Assembly (NCBI RefSeq): GCF_000708755.2
Contig: NZ_JGVU02000022.1
Span: 124,001 to 188,000, forward strand
Direction: 5' to 3'
DNA length: 64,000 nucleotides
Source: Metabacillus indicus LMG 22858
GTDB lineage: Bacteria; Bacillota; Bacilli; Bacillales; Bacillaceae
Position 1 is the first letter of the stretch; each line of letters opens with the position of its first letter. Below, one piece after another: positions 8,421 to 16,645 of this stretch. Under the pieces are notes generated by a model. The model was not told where the DNA came from. It did not search any database and saw nothing but the letters and a program-made list of their open reading frames with translations. A program made the translations under genes and the position numbers.

Positions 8421-8453
8421 ATGGTTCGTTTCTTATTGAACGGAGAGAACCAT
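8421..8453 (+). promoter_or_regulatory. Hairpin just before the histidine phosphatase gene
   Basis: ATGGTTC (8421-8427) and GAACCAT (8447-8453) form a perfect 7-bp stem. An alternative GTTC / GAAC pairing uses the same left arm. The stem ends four bases before the ribosome binding site. Confidence 0.4.
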
Positions 8454-8466
8454 ATTGGAGGGGAAA

Positions 8467-9033
8467 ATGAGCACATTTGTTTATATGGTGAGACACGGTG
8501 ACTCACCAAGGGAAGGCAATGAAAGAACAAGAGGTTTAACCGAAAAAGGGCTTTTGGATGCTCAACGATTGTATGACAAATTGAAAAATATGAAAATTGA
8601 TGCAGTTATTTCAAGCCCTTACATTCGTTCAATTTTAACTGTCGAAAAATTAGCAAAACAATTAGGACAAGAAGTTTTAATATTTGAAGATTTAAAAGAG
8701 AGGATTTTTTCTTCTGAAGACGATCGAATATCTGATAATGAATTGGTTCCACTGTTGGAGAGGTCTTTTTTAGACTCAAATTTCGCTCTAGTCGGAGGAG
8801 AATCAAATGTTGATTGTCAAAAAAGGGCTATAAAGGTTTTAAAAAATATATTAGATGTTTTTAGAGATAAAAGAGTAGTAATAGGTTCTCACGGGGCTGT
8901 GATGACTTTAATGATGGGATATTTCGATAGTAATTTTGACTTGGATTTTTTACATAGTACATCAAAACCTGATATATATAGAATTGAATTTAATAATCAG
9001 GAACTAGTGGGTGTTAAAAGAATATGGAGTTAA
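8467..9033 (+). CDS. Histidine phosphatase family protein
   Basis: Phosphoglycerate mutase-like phosphatase of 188 aa. The catalytic RHG is at residues 9-11 (MVRHGD), the second arginine is in SSPYIRSILT near residue 50, and the second histidine is in IGSHGAVMTLMMG near 144. Start: the ATG at 8467 follows GGAGGGG; a TTG at 8455 lies inside that site. AT-rich, alone in its unit, and part of the cassette-like run. Substrate unknown. Confidence 0.85.
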   Translation: MSTFVYMVRHGDSPREGNERTRGLTEKGLLDAQRLYDKLKNMKIDAVISSPYIRSILTVEKLAKQLGQEVLIFEDLKERIFSSEDDRISDNELVPLLERSFLDSNFALVGGESNVDCQKRAIKVLKNILDVFRDKRVVIGSHGAVMTLMMGYFDSNFDLDFLHSTSKPDIYRIEFNNQELVGVKRIWS

Positions 9034-9117
9034 CGTACTTGTTTTGGCCACTAAGTAACTCTGATAATATTGCTGAAATTTTGTAGCGGTCTCAATAATT
9101 ACTTGAATGAATCTTTT

Positions 9118-9160
9118 ACAATCGGGGGCGATTGCTGCACATCGTCGCACCGCCGTTTTT
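9118..9160 (+). repeat. Cassette-type hairpin element, copy 2
   Basis: CAATCGGGGGCGATTG at 9119-9134, then GCTGCACA and ATCGTC, ending in GTTTTT. CAATCG pairs with CGATTG; alternatively GGCGAT pairs with ATCGTC. The first 24 bases match copy 3 with one mismatch. Confidence 0.65.
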
Positions 9161-9203
9161 AAAATTTCTTTTTTTAAAAGGAATAAAAAGGAGTATAGCA
9201 AAG

Positions 9204-9977
9204 ATGCCAATATACAATCAAATAGGAAAGACATATAACACCACCAGAAAAGCGGACCCACGTATTACAGAAATATTGTTGCAAGAACTAGACGTAAAAC
9301 CATTCTCAACCATATTAGATATAGGTGCAGGTACCGGAAATTACAGCTATGAATTAGCTGGTAAGGGATATGATGTCATCGCTCTTGAGCCATCTGAAAT
9401 GATGAGGGCTCAGGCTAAAACACATAGGAATTTAAGATGGAAAGAAGGTTTTGCTGAGAATATTCCGTTAGAAGACAACTCAGTGGATGGTATTGTATGT
9501 ACTCTTGCATCTCATCATTTTCAAGATCTATCACTATCTTTTAGAGAAATGAAAAGGGTAATAAAGGGTGACGGGAAGATTGTCATTTTTACCTTAGACC
9601 CTAGATTGTGTCATTCATACTGTTGGTTGTTTGATTACTTTAAGCCTATTTTGGAATCAGCATATCTAATTCATCCTTCTTTGAATAAATTATCTCAATT
9701 GCTTGAGCAACAACTGGAACGTCCAGTTAAAATTGTAGATTATCCGCTGCCCTTCGATTTGAAAGATCACTTTTTCTTTAGTGCTTGGAGGAAACCTGAA
9801 TTATATTTAGATAGAGACTTTCAAAAAGGAACTTCTCCACTTGCCAAAGGTGAAGATGTTAAGGTGTGTTTGGATAAATTAAAAACAGATTTAGAGTGCG
9901 GCAGTTGGTATGAGAAATATAAGCACATCTTGGAATTGAAGGAATATGATTGCGGTCATTTCTTTTTAGTAGTTTGA
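9204..9977 (+). CDS. Class I SAM-dependent methyltransferase
   Basis: The 257-residue product has a Methyltransf_11 fold: motif I ILDIGAGTGNYSYELA near residues 36-51, an acidic residue ending the second strand (IALEPSEMM), and motif IV NSVDGIVCTLASHHF near 97-111. Start: the ATG at 9204 follows AAAAGGAG; an upstream ATG at 9132 lies in the hairpin element. The substrate cannot be predicted. AT-rich, and sits directly behind cassette hairpin copy 2. Confidence 0.85.
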   Translation: MPIYNQIGKTYNTTRKADPRITEILLQELDVKPFSTILDIGAGTGNYSYELAGKGYDVIALEPSEMMRAQAKTHRNLRWKEGFAENIPLEDNSVDGIVCTLASHHFQDLSLSFREMKRVIKGDGKIVIFTLDPRLCHSYCWLFDYFKPILESAYLIHPSLNKLSQLLEQQLERPVKIVDYPLPFDLKDHFFFSAWRKPELYLDRDFQKGTSPLAKGEDVKVCLDKLKTDLECGSWYEKYKHILELKEYDCGHFFLVV

Positions 9978-10086
9978 AAAATACCTATGAATACTCTTTT
10001 TTATAATTATTTCGCTTTTTTTCTGTATGTAGTAACAATAGAGATATATTATATTGCTATATCAATGCACTATAGCTATACACTCA

Positions 10087-10126
10087 ACAATCGGGGGCGA
10101 TTGCAGCACAGTGGATCGCCTTTTTT
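10087..10126 (+). repeat. Cassette-type hairpin element, copy 3 (complete)
   Basis: CAATCG-GGGG-CGATTG at 10088-10103 is a perfect hairpin. GGCGAT (10096-10101) can instead pair with ATCGCC (10115-10120), which is followed by six T. The two hairpins share bases and exclude each other, as in an attenuator. Confidence 0.7.
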
Positions 10127-10204
10127 ATTAACAAATTAAGCATATCAGGAATTAATCTGTTGATAACATTAGATGGTGCAGTATGTACAAAAATGGGGGT
10201 AAAA

Positions 10205-10678
10205 ATGAATATCCGAATAGTGAAAGGTTCAGATTATTATACCTTAGCGCCACTTATAAATGAGTGGTGGGGTGGAAGGAATATGTCTGATATGTTACCA
10301 AAATTATTTTTTGACCATTTTAAAAATACAAGTTTTATTGCAGAAAAGAATGGGGAAATTGTAGGCTTTTTAATAGGGTTTCTATCCCAATCTCAACCTA
10401 AGGAGTCCTATATTCACTTTGTAGGAGTTCATCCTGAATTTAGAAAACACAATATTGGAACTAAACTATATAATCAATTCTTTAATGTAGTAAAACAAAA
10501 TGGACGTAACATTGTCCGCTGTGTAACATCTCCTGTTAACAAAGTTTCGATTGCTTATCACACTAAGATGGGATTCGAAATTGAAGAAGGCGATAAAGAA
10601 ATTGATGGTGTCTACGTTAACACTAATTACGATGGAATAAATCAAGACAGAGTATTATTTATAAAACATCTGGAATAA
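10205..10678 (+). CDS. GNAT family N-acetyltransferase
   Basis: Predicted acetyl-CoA-dependent acetyltransferase, 157 aa. The acetyl-CoA loop is HPEFRKHNIGTKLYNQF near residues 80-96 (Q/RxxGxG/A-like), after the strand YIHFVGV. The C-terminal part, PVNKVSIAYHTKMGFEI, is the usual GNAT motif B. Start: the ATG at 10205 follows GGGGG; the upstream in-frame ATGs at 10160 and 10193 are poorly placed. Substrate unknown. It is the last gene of the cassette-like run. Confidence 0.85.
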   Translation: MNIRIVKGSDYYTLAPLINEWWGGRNMSDMLPKLFFDHFKNTSFIAEKNGEIVGFLIGFLSQSQPKESYIHFVGVHPEFRKHNIGTKLYNQFFNVVKQNGRNIVRCVTSPVNKVSIAYHTKMGFEIEEGDKEIDGVYVNTNYDGINQDRVLFIKHLE

Positions 10679-10693
10679 TTATGATTTCTTATT

Positions 10694-10735
10694 CAACTAT
10701 TGGGGGCGTTAATTCAAGAATAAACTCATTTTTCA
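10694..10735 (+). repeat. Cassette-type hairpin element, copy 4 (degenerate)
   Basis: CAACTATTGGGGGCGTTAAT followed by a T-run keeps the GGGGGCG core and its spacing but has lost most pairing. No gene follows before the convergent FtsW-like gene. Confidence 0.4.
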
Positions 10736-10851
10736 TTGAATTCATTAAAAAATGTAGCAGGTTCGTGGAAGAAAGTAATTAAAAACCGCAACGGTAAGAA
10801 CGGTTTGAGTATAATTTGGCACTTATTTATCACTAATATAGTATTCCATTA

Positions 10852-10885
10852 AAAAATCTCAGACTGGCAAAAGCCTGAGATTTTT
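10852..10885. terminator. Bidirectional terminator
   Basis: AAAAATCTCAG / CTGAGATTTTT stem between the convergent GNAT and FtsW-like genes; T-runs on both strands. Confidence 0.75.
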
Positions 10886-10927
10886 AATAATGGCCTCTTG
10901 CAGCATTGAATCCATTATGGTTTGTTT

Positions 10928-12199
10928 CTAATTACTTTGCGGATCATGAATCAAGGAAACTGTCTCTTTAGCTTTTCGCCTTCTATATATGCTTAGAATC
11001 AGTCCTGCTGATATCATTTCCAGCAATAAATGTGAACCTCCATAACTCATGAATGGGACGGAAACACCGGTGAGTGGAGATAAACCGAGATTCGTCAGCA
11101 GGCTTAGTATAAACTGAGCTGAAAAGACTGCTGTTAATCCTGTAATAAGCAATTTTCCATAAGGTGAATTCACACTTTTGGCGGTAATCGATATTCTCCA
11201 AATGAAAAATATAACCAGGGTTATAGCGGTAATTGCGGCTAACCACCCGAACGAATAGATGATGTACGCCAAGATAAAATCTGTATGGACCTCAGAAATG
11301 AAACTTGGGATCACCTTAAGGGCACGTCCTATAAAATAAGCCTCACCTATATTAAGATCTGAATAGGAGCTTACCATGGGGGATATCTGAGAAAGAGACA
11401 CCACATTCCAGACGGGCCAAATAGAAGCAACAACTGCGAATGTTATCGCTTGCTTAAGGCTGGACCTTGACGTACGCATGATTGCAGCGCATACAATGAT
11501 GCTTATAATAGTAGCTGCGAAGGCTCCTGTAGTCGCCATTAATGAGATTGGTATTGACATCATACCTATTCCAAGCCAAGACTTTCGATAATCATTCCAA
11601 TCCCAGGAATGAAAGATTCCAGCAAAGGCAATGACCAAAAGGAATGGAGTGATTTCGGTGAAATTAATAGTGGCAAAGCCTACATTTAAAAATGGCACAT
11701 CATTAACTCTAACTCCAATGAGAACGGTCAATAAAAGGATGAGGATTGTTGCCGCATAGAAGTGCTTGGAGTATTTCATCAATCTTCTGTAATCAAACAT
11801 AAAGATGCTTAGCATGAGCACGACACCCAACAAGTAGAAGCCAAGACTTTTATTAAAAACTTTCAGTTCTTGAAGCTCTGTAAAAGCCGAATGGAATTGC
11901 AAATAATACATAACCAGCAGCCCGAATAGGGAAGCTGTCAGCACTGGCAGCAAGATTTTCACATCCATTGGGGCTTTATGTGTTTTGTTAAGCTGCTTTC
12001 CCAAAACATCTGCACCTCCCATACGTGCCAATGCTTGGTCTATAGCCTCCTCTTCTGAAAGTCCTGTACTCATGGCCTCCTCTTTAAGCGTATGAAGGTG
12101 ATCGTTAATTTCCAGTTTTATATGGGCATGTACATCCTTATTTTTTATCCTTTTACACAGCTCTCTAATATACATTTCAAACTTAGTATCTAGTCCCAT
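10928..12199 (-). CDS. FtsW/RodA/SpoVE-like membrane protein with PadR-associated prefix domain
   Basis: The 423-residue protein has two parts. Residues 1-80 form a soluble domain (KFEMYIRELCKRIKNKDVHA, then LSEEEAIDQALARMGG) like the permease prefix domain 1 found beside PadR regulators. Then about ten membrane segments follow, with an FtsW/RodA-type C-terminus (GVSVPFMSYGGSHLLLEMIS, cf. the SEDS motif PFxSYGGSS). Start: the ATG at 12199 follows GGGGAG and overlaps the padR stop by ten bases. SEDS proteins polymerise peptidoglycan, but the glycosyltransferase Asp loop cannot be confirmed here. PadR pairing suggests an inducible accessory or resistance role rather than core division. Confidence 0.75.
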   Translation of the reverse strand: MGLDTKFEMYIRELCKRIKNKDVHAHIKLEINDHLHTLKEEAMSTGLSEEEAIDQALARMGGADVLGKQLNKTHKAPMDVKILLPVLTASLFGLLVMYYLQFHSAFTELQELKVFNKSLGFYLLGVVLMLSIFMFDYRRLMKYSKHFYAATILILLLTVLIGVRVNDVPFLNVGFATINFTEITPFLLVIAFAGIFHSWDWNDYRKSWLGIGMMSIPISLMATTGAFAATIISIIVCAAIMRTSRSSLKQAITFAVVASIWPVWNVVSLSQISPMVSSYSDLNIGEAYFIGRALKVIPSFISEVHTDFILAYIIYSFGWLAAITAITLVIFFIWRISITAKSVNSPYGKLLITGLTAVFSAQFILSLLTNLGLSPLTGVSVPFMSYGGSHLLLEMISAGLILSIYRRRKAKETVSLIHDPQSN

Positions 12200-12534
12200 G
12201 TGATTTTCTCCCCGCTTAAAACTTCGTCCACAGCATTCTTGAAAACGGACCACTCTTCTTTTTTTTCTTGAATCAATTCTTTGCCCTGGTTATTAATCTT
12301 GTAATATTTCCTCTTTCTTTTTCCGGTCCCTTCGCCCCAGTAAGATACAATTAACTCTTTTTCCTCAAGGCTGTGAAGGATGGGATAAATCGTGCCTTCC
12401 TTAAAACTAAAAATCCCATTAGACTTCGATTCCAGTTCTTTGATAATTTCATAGCCGTACATAGGTTTAGAATTAAGCAAACTTAAAATAAGAGTAGTGG
12501 TACTACCTTTTAACAATTCTTTGCTTATCTTCAT
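12190..12534 (-). CDS. PadR family transcriptional repressor
   Basis: The 114-residue winged-helix regulator has the PadR signature PMYGYEIIKEL near residues 25-35, then EGTIYPILHSLEEKELI and YYKINNQGKE. Start: the ATG at 12534 follows AGGAGGA. The gene overlaps the FtsW-like gene by ten bases, so the two form one operon, probably autorepressed through the palindrome at 12553-12588. The inducer is unknown. Confidence 0.9.
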   Translation of the reverse strand: MKISKELLKGSTTTLILSLLNSKPMYGYEIIKELESKSNGIFSFKEGTIYPILHSLEEKELIVSYWGEGTGKRKRKYYKINNQGKELIQEKKEEWSVFKNAVDEVLSGEKITWD

Positions 12535-12552
12535 AAACAGTCCTCCTCCCAA

Positions 12553-12588
12553 ATACATAGTAAATCTATGTATAGTTATTCTATGTAT
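12553..12588 (-). promoter_or_regulatory. Probable PadR operator
   Basis: ATACATAG-TAAAT-CTATGTAT is a perfect 8-bp inverted repeat, with a third half-site CTATGTAT at 12581-12588. It lies between the promoter -10 and the padR start. Confidence 0.65.
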
Positions 12589-12617
12589 AATTTATGGTAT
12601 AAATGAATTCCTGTCAA
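12589..12617 (-). promoter_or_regulatory. SigA-type promoter of the padR operon
   Basis: On the minus strand TTGACA (12617-12612), a 17-bp spacer, then TAAATT (12594-12589), immediately upstream of the operator. Confidence 0.6.
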
Positions 12618-12672
12618 TATACCTTTAAAGAAAAACGTCATGATTTATATAACAAAGATTTCTTAAATAATT

Positions 12673-12779
12673 GCGCTCAGGCTCCTCTGTCAGAACAAAA
12701 TCCCTCAAAAAGTCAAACCCGGACTTTTCGAGTGATTTCTTATCTGACTGCCGGAGCAAAACGGGCGCTTCCGCTTTTC
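12673..12779. repeat. Dispersed repeat R1, copy 1
   Basis: CCTCTGTCAGAACAAAATCC, AGTCAAACCCGGACTTTTC and GGGCGCTTCCGCTTTT in the same order as the copies at 29260 and 60658. The left terminal repeat has decayed. It is followed directly by an R2 copy. Confidence 0.7.
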
Positions 12780-12789
12780 TAGGGGATGA

Positions 12790-12880
12790 AGAGGGCACGG
12801 AAGATCCCGCAAGCGAAGCGAGGAAGCTTCAGACACTCCTCGCGGAAAGCAAGTTCCTGGAGCGAAAGGGAACGGGTACA
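12790..12880. repeat. Dispersed repeat R2, copy 1
   Basis: AAGATCCCGCAAGCG, GCGAGGAAGCTTCAG, CGCGGAAAGCAAG and GGAACGGGTA match the copy at 48376-48510. I recall related GC-rich repeats as common between genes in Bacillaceae. The open frames across it are not genes. Confidence 0.7.
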
Positions 12881-12998
12881 AGGTGCTTTTTCAAATAGTA
12901 AGTTAAAGAAGGTGTTACCCAAAACTTACAATCCATTGAAGGAATTTTCAGAAAAGAGAGGAATGTTATTAAAGGGCATACATAGAAGTCACACTTAT

Positions 12999-13016
12999 TT
13001 TGAAAACGCTTTCTAT
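12999..13016 (+). promoter_or_regulatory. Probable cre (CcpA) site ahead of the beta-oxidation operon
   Basis: TTTGAAAACGCTTTCTAT fits the consensus WWTGNAARCGNWWWCAWW at 17 of 18 positions. It is 18 bp before the first start codon, so CcpA binding would repress the operon on preferred sugars. Confidence 0.6.
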
Positions 13017-13033
13017 TATAAGGAGGAGTTTCC

Positions 13034-14593
13034 ATGTATTCAACGATCGGCCGAGTGTTTGATTTAACTGCTGAAAAGTACCCTTCAAAAGAAGCCATTT
13101 ACGATGTCCGCAGAGGCATCAGATGGAGCTATTCGGAATGGCAGAAGGAAGTAAACAAGCTTGCCAATGCATTCCTTGATGCCGGCGTAAAAAAAGGAGA
13201 CAGAATTTCAACCTATCTTTTCAATACAATCGAGCTTGCCACGGCTTACTTTGCAAGTGCGAAGATCGGCGCTGTCATCAATCCGATCAACTTCAGGCTG
13301 AAGTCACAGGAAGTCGCCTATATTCTGAATGATGCCAAGCCTGCAATCGTTCTGTTTGAGCGTGCGCTGCAGCCGCAGATTGATGAGATTCATTCGCAGT
13401 TCAGCGAAATCTCCTTCTGGTTTACCGACAATGAAGCACCAACTTACGCGGTAAGTTATCACGAACAGGTAAAACACGGGGACAGCCGGCTTGAAGACAT
13501 GCAGATTACTGAAAATGATCTGTATGCGATCATGTACACAAGCGGGACGACTGGCCGTCCAAAAGGCGTGCTTCACAGACATCGGGATATGATCGAGCAG
13601 AACCACGTGTGCATTGCCACCAAAAGACTGACAAAGGACGACAGAGGCCTTGTCGCAGCCCCTATGTTTCACTGTGCTGAGCTGCATTGCTGTTTTCTTC
13701 CGAGGGTCCAGGTTGGAGGAAGCAACGTGATTCTTCACCATTTTGAACCGGAGCTTGTGCTGCAGCTCATGGAAGAGGAGAAAATCACCGTTTTCTTCGG
13801 TGCGCCGACAATGTGGAATATGATGCTTCAGGAGAAAATCGAAAACTACGACTTGTCTTCACTGAGACTTGGGCTTTACGGTGCAGCCCCTATGGCTCCC
13901 GCTCTTGTTAAACTCTGCAAGGAAAAGCTTGGAACAGATCTCATTCAGGCTTACGGTATGACGGAAATGGGACCTGCTGTCACCTTCCTTTCAGAGGATG
14001 AGCAGCTGACAAAGGTCGGGTCCGCGGGGAAAGTGTGCTTTGGCCATGAGCTTCGGATTGTAAAGCCAAATGAATCCGGCCCGTCAGAACCCGATGACAT
14101 TCTGCCTCCAGGCGAGGTCGGCGAAATTATCGTCAAAGGACCGTGCGTGATGGCGGGGTATTTTAATATGCCTGAGGCGACCGAAAAGGCTCTTTATAAA
14201 GGCTGGTATCATTCTGGGGATCTCGGATTCCTCGATGGGGACGGTTTTCTTTTTGTAGCCGACAGGGTGGATGACATGATCATCAGCGGCGGTGAAAATG
14301 TGTATCCTCGGGAAGTCGAGGATGTTCTGTTCGAACATAAAGGAGTGCTCGATGCAGCTGTTTTAGGTGAACCGCACGAAAAATGGGGCGAGTGCGTGAC
14401 GGCCTTCATTGTGAGAAAAGAAGCCGGATTAACAGAAGAGGAGCTTGATGAGTTCTGCAGAACAAGCGACAAGCTTGCGCCATATAAACGGCCGCGGAAG
14501 TATCATTTTGTGGATGCATTGCCGAGAAACGCAAGCGGAAAAATCCAGAAATTTTTATTAAGGGAAAAACTTGCTGAACAGCCAAGCGCATAA
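13034..14593 (+). CDS. Acyl-CoA synthetase (AMP-forming)
   Basis: Activates a carboxylic acid, probably a fatty acid, to acyl-CoA via acyl-AMP. The 519-residue protein has the AMP-binding loop YTSGTTGRPKG near residue 168, the adenine-binding QAYGMTEMGP near 306, and the C-terminal hinge and catalytic lysine region GKIQKFLLREKL. It starts at an ATG behind AAGGAGGAG and leads an operon with acyl-CoA dehydrogenase, hydroxyacyl-CoA dehydrogenase and thiolase, which supports a beta-oxidation role. Chain-length preference cannot be read. Confidence 0.9.
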   Translation: MYSTIGRVFDLTAEKYPSKEAIYDVRRGIRWSYSEWQKEVNKLANAFLDAGVKKGDRISTYLFNTIELATAYFASAKIGAVINPINFRLKSQEVAYILNDAKPAIVLFERALQPQIDEIHSQFSEISFWFTDNEAPTYAVSYHEQVKHGDSRLEDMQITENDLYAIMYTSGTTGRPKGVLHRHRDMIEQNHVCIATKRLTKDDRGLVAAPMFHCAELHCCFLPRVQVGGSNVILHHFEPELVLQLMEEEKITVFFGAPTMWNMMLQEKIENYDLSSLRLGLYGAAPMAPALVKLCKEKLGTDLIQAYGMTEMGPAVTFLSEDEQLTKVGSAGKVCFGHELRIVKPNESGPSEPDDILPPGEVGEIIVKGPCVMAGYFNMPEATEKALYKGWYHSGDLGFLDGDGFLFVADRVDDMIISGGENVYPREVEDVLFEHKGVLDAAVLGEPHEKWGECVTAFIVRKEAGLTEEELDEFCRTSDKLAPYKRPRKYHFVDALPRNASGKIQKFLLREKLAEQPSA

Positions 14594-14611
14594 AACAGGG
14601 GGATGAACGAA

Positions 14612-15760
14612 ATGGCAGCTTCGTATTTGCAGAAAGAACACCATATTTTCAGGGAATCGCTGAGAAAATTTTTACAGAAAGAAGCGGTCCCGTACTATGA
14701 TGAGTGGGAAAAAGTGGGGATGATCTCAAGAGAATTATGGATCAAAATGGGGGAGCAGGGATTCCTGTGTCCATGGGCAGATGAAAAATACGGCGGGTCA
14801 GGCGTTGATTTTTCCTATTCCGTCATTATTAACGAAGAGCTTGAAAAAGTGGGGTCAAGCTTTATCGGAGTGAGTCTTCACAATGACATTACCGTTCCAT
14901 ACTTCGAGTCGTACGGCTCGGAAGAACTTAAAGACAGGTTCATGCCAACGTGCGTGACTGGAGAGACAATCACAGCCATCGCCATGACAGAGCCGGGGGC
15001 GGGGTCTGATCTGTCTGCGGTAAAAACAACCGCTATTAAACACGGAGACTATTATCTTTTAAACGGCGAAAAGACCTTTATTACCAACGGCATTTCATCT
15101 GACCTTGTGATTGTCGTCTGCAAGACAGATCCTAAGGCAGTGCCTGCACATAAAGGGATCAGCCTGATTGTAGTGGAGAGGGACACTCCCGGCTTTAAAA
15201 GAGGGAGGAAGCTTGAAAAAGTCGGGCTGCATGCCCAGGACACAGCTGAACTTATTTTTGAAGACTGCAAAGTGCCTGCTGCGAATCTATTGGGTGAGGA
15301 AGGAATGGGCTTTTACTACTTAATGGAAAAGCTCCAGCAGGAACGCTTGCTTGTGGCAATCGGTGCGCAGACTTCAGCAGAAAGAATGCTCAGCATCGCA
15401 AAAGACTACACAAAACAAAGAAAAGCGTTCGGCAAATCAATCAGCGATTTTCAGACCGTGCAGTTCAGGCTCGCTGAAATGGCGACAGAAATTGAAATCG
15501 GCCGGACATTTCTTGATTCGGTGATTGAAGATCATCTTGCAGGCAAAAATGCAGTCACGCGCGTTTCCATGGCCAAGTACTGGATTACCGACATGGCCAA
15601 AAAGACAGCCGCTGAAGTGATGCAGCTGCACGGGGGCTACGGCTACATGGAAGAGTACGAGATTGCAAGAAGGTTTAGGGACATACCTGTTTCTGCGATT
15701 TATGCAGGAACAAATGAAATTATGAAAACCATCATCGTTAAAAATATGGATCTTGCTTAA
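14612..15760 (+). CDS. Acyl-CoA dehydrogenase
   Basis: FAD enzyme of the first beta-oxidation step, 382 aa. AMTEPGAGSDLSAVKT (near 121-136) and GEKTFITNG are the FAD/substrate signatures. The C-terminal motif is IYAGTNEIMK, with Ala where short- and medium-chain enzymes have the catalytic Glu. A Glu in QQERLL at residue 244 fits the position used by long-chain and isovaleryl-type enzymes. Start: the ATG at 14612 has correct spacing from AGGGGG; the one at 14603 touches it. It follows the synthetase by 18 bp. Electrons would pass to ETF, not encoded here. Confidence 0.92.
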   Translation: MAASYLQKEHHIFRESLRKFLQKEAVPYYDEWEKVGMISRELWIKMGEQGFLCPWADEKYGGSGVDFSYSVIINEELEKVGSSFIGVSLHNDITVPYFESYGSEELKDRFMPTCVTGETITAIAMTEPGAGSDLSAVKTTAIKHGDYYLLNGEKTFITNGISSDLVIVVCKTDPKAVPAHKGISLIVVERDTPGFKRGRKLEKVGLHAQDTAELIFEDCKVPAANLLGEEGMGFYYLMEKLQQERLLVAIGAQTSAERMLSIAKDYTKQRKAFGKSISDFQTVQFRLAEMATEIEIGRTFLDSVIEDHLAGKNAVTRVSMAKYWITDMAKKTAAEVMQLHGGYGYMEEYEIARRFRDIPVSAIYAGTNEIMKTIIVKNMDLA

Positions 15761-15781
15761 AAGGCAGAGGAGGAAGCTTCT

Positions 15782-16645
15782 ATGAGCATACAAAAAATTG
15801 CCGTCATCGGCTCCGGTCTGATGGGAAGCGGGATTGCCCAGGCATTTGCAGCAGCAGGTAAAACCGTTTATTTGTACGATCTTTCAGAGCAAGTGCTGGG
15901 AAAAGCACTTGCCGGCATTGAAAAGAGTCTCTCCCGTTTTGTGAAAGCAGGACACCTGACGGATGATGGGAAATCGCAGGCTCTGGCAAACATTGAAACG
16001 TATACGGTGCTTGCAGATGCCGTTAAACAGGCAGAACTTGTTGTAGAAGCTGTTCCTGAAAATCTGGAGCTGAAAAAGAACATTTTTGCCGAGCTTGATG
16101 GATGTACCGCTCCCAATGTCATTCTGGCAACAAATACGTCTGAGCTCAGCGTCACAGCAATCGCTGCCGCAACAAAGAGGCCGGACAAAGTCATTGGCAT
16201 GCACTGGTTCAATCCTGCTCCTGTCATGAAACTGATAGAGATTGTAAGAGGCGTTGATACGTCAGATGAAACAATTGAAGTTATCAGGGAGCTTTCTGCT
16301 AAAACAGGGAAAGAAACGGTGCTTGTCAAAGACGCTCAAGGGTTTGTCACGACAAGGGCTCTCTCTGCCCATATGCTCGAGTGCATCCGCATTTATGAGG
16401 AAGGAATTGCAAGTGCTGAGGACATTGACAAAGCAGTCAGACTCGGGCTGAATTATCCGATGGGACCGCTTGAGCTTGCCGATCTAGTAGGACTTGATAC
16501 GATGCTGTTTGTCAGCAACGGCATGGCAGATGCCTACGGTGACCGGTTTCTTCCGCCGCAGCTGCTCAGAAAGCTCGTTGAAGCAGGGCATTACGGACGA
16601 AAAACCGGAAAAGGATTCTACACATACGGAGGGGAGAAAAAATGA
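15782..16645 (+). CDS. 3-hydroxyacyl-CoA (3-hydroxybutyryl-CoA) dehydrogenase
   Basis: NAD-dependent oxidation of 3-hydroxyacyl-CoA, 287 aa. The N-terminal Rossmann motif is [15 protein letters not shown] (residues 8-22), the catalytic His is in [15 protein letters not shown], and the C-terminal domain has [18 protein letters not shown]. Length is typical of the single-function Hbd/MmgB enzymes. It follows AGAGGAGGAAGC and overlaps the thiolase start as ATGA, so translation is coupled. Confidence 0.93.
   Translation: MSIQKIAVIGSGLMGSGIAQAFAAAGKTVYLYDLSEQVLGKALAGIEKSLSRFVKAGHLTDDGKSQALANIETYTVLADAVKQAELVVEAVPENLELKKNIFAELDGCTAPNVILATNTSELSVTAIAAATKRPDKVIGMHWFNPAPVMKLIEIVRGVDTSDETIEVIRELSAKTGKETVLVKDAQGFVTTRALSAHMLECIRIYEEGIASAEDIDKAVRLGLNYPMGPLELADLVGLDTMLFVSNGMADAYGDRFLPPQLLRKLVEAGHYGRKTGKGFYTYGGEKK

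Noticed and set aside
9132-9203. Longer N-terminus for the methyltransferase
   Set aside because: The extra codons are the hairpin element and its T-run; the ATG at 9204 has the ribosome binding site.
12975-12984. SigE-like -10 (CATACATA) before the beta-oxidation operon, as in the B. subtilis mmg operon
   Set aside because: No matching -35 at the proper distance.
12671-13098. Several open frames on both strands
   Set aside because: They lie within repeats R1 and R2, or run into the start of the acyl-CoA synthetase gene, and show no family similarity or ribosome binding site.
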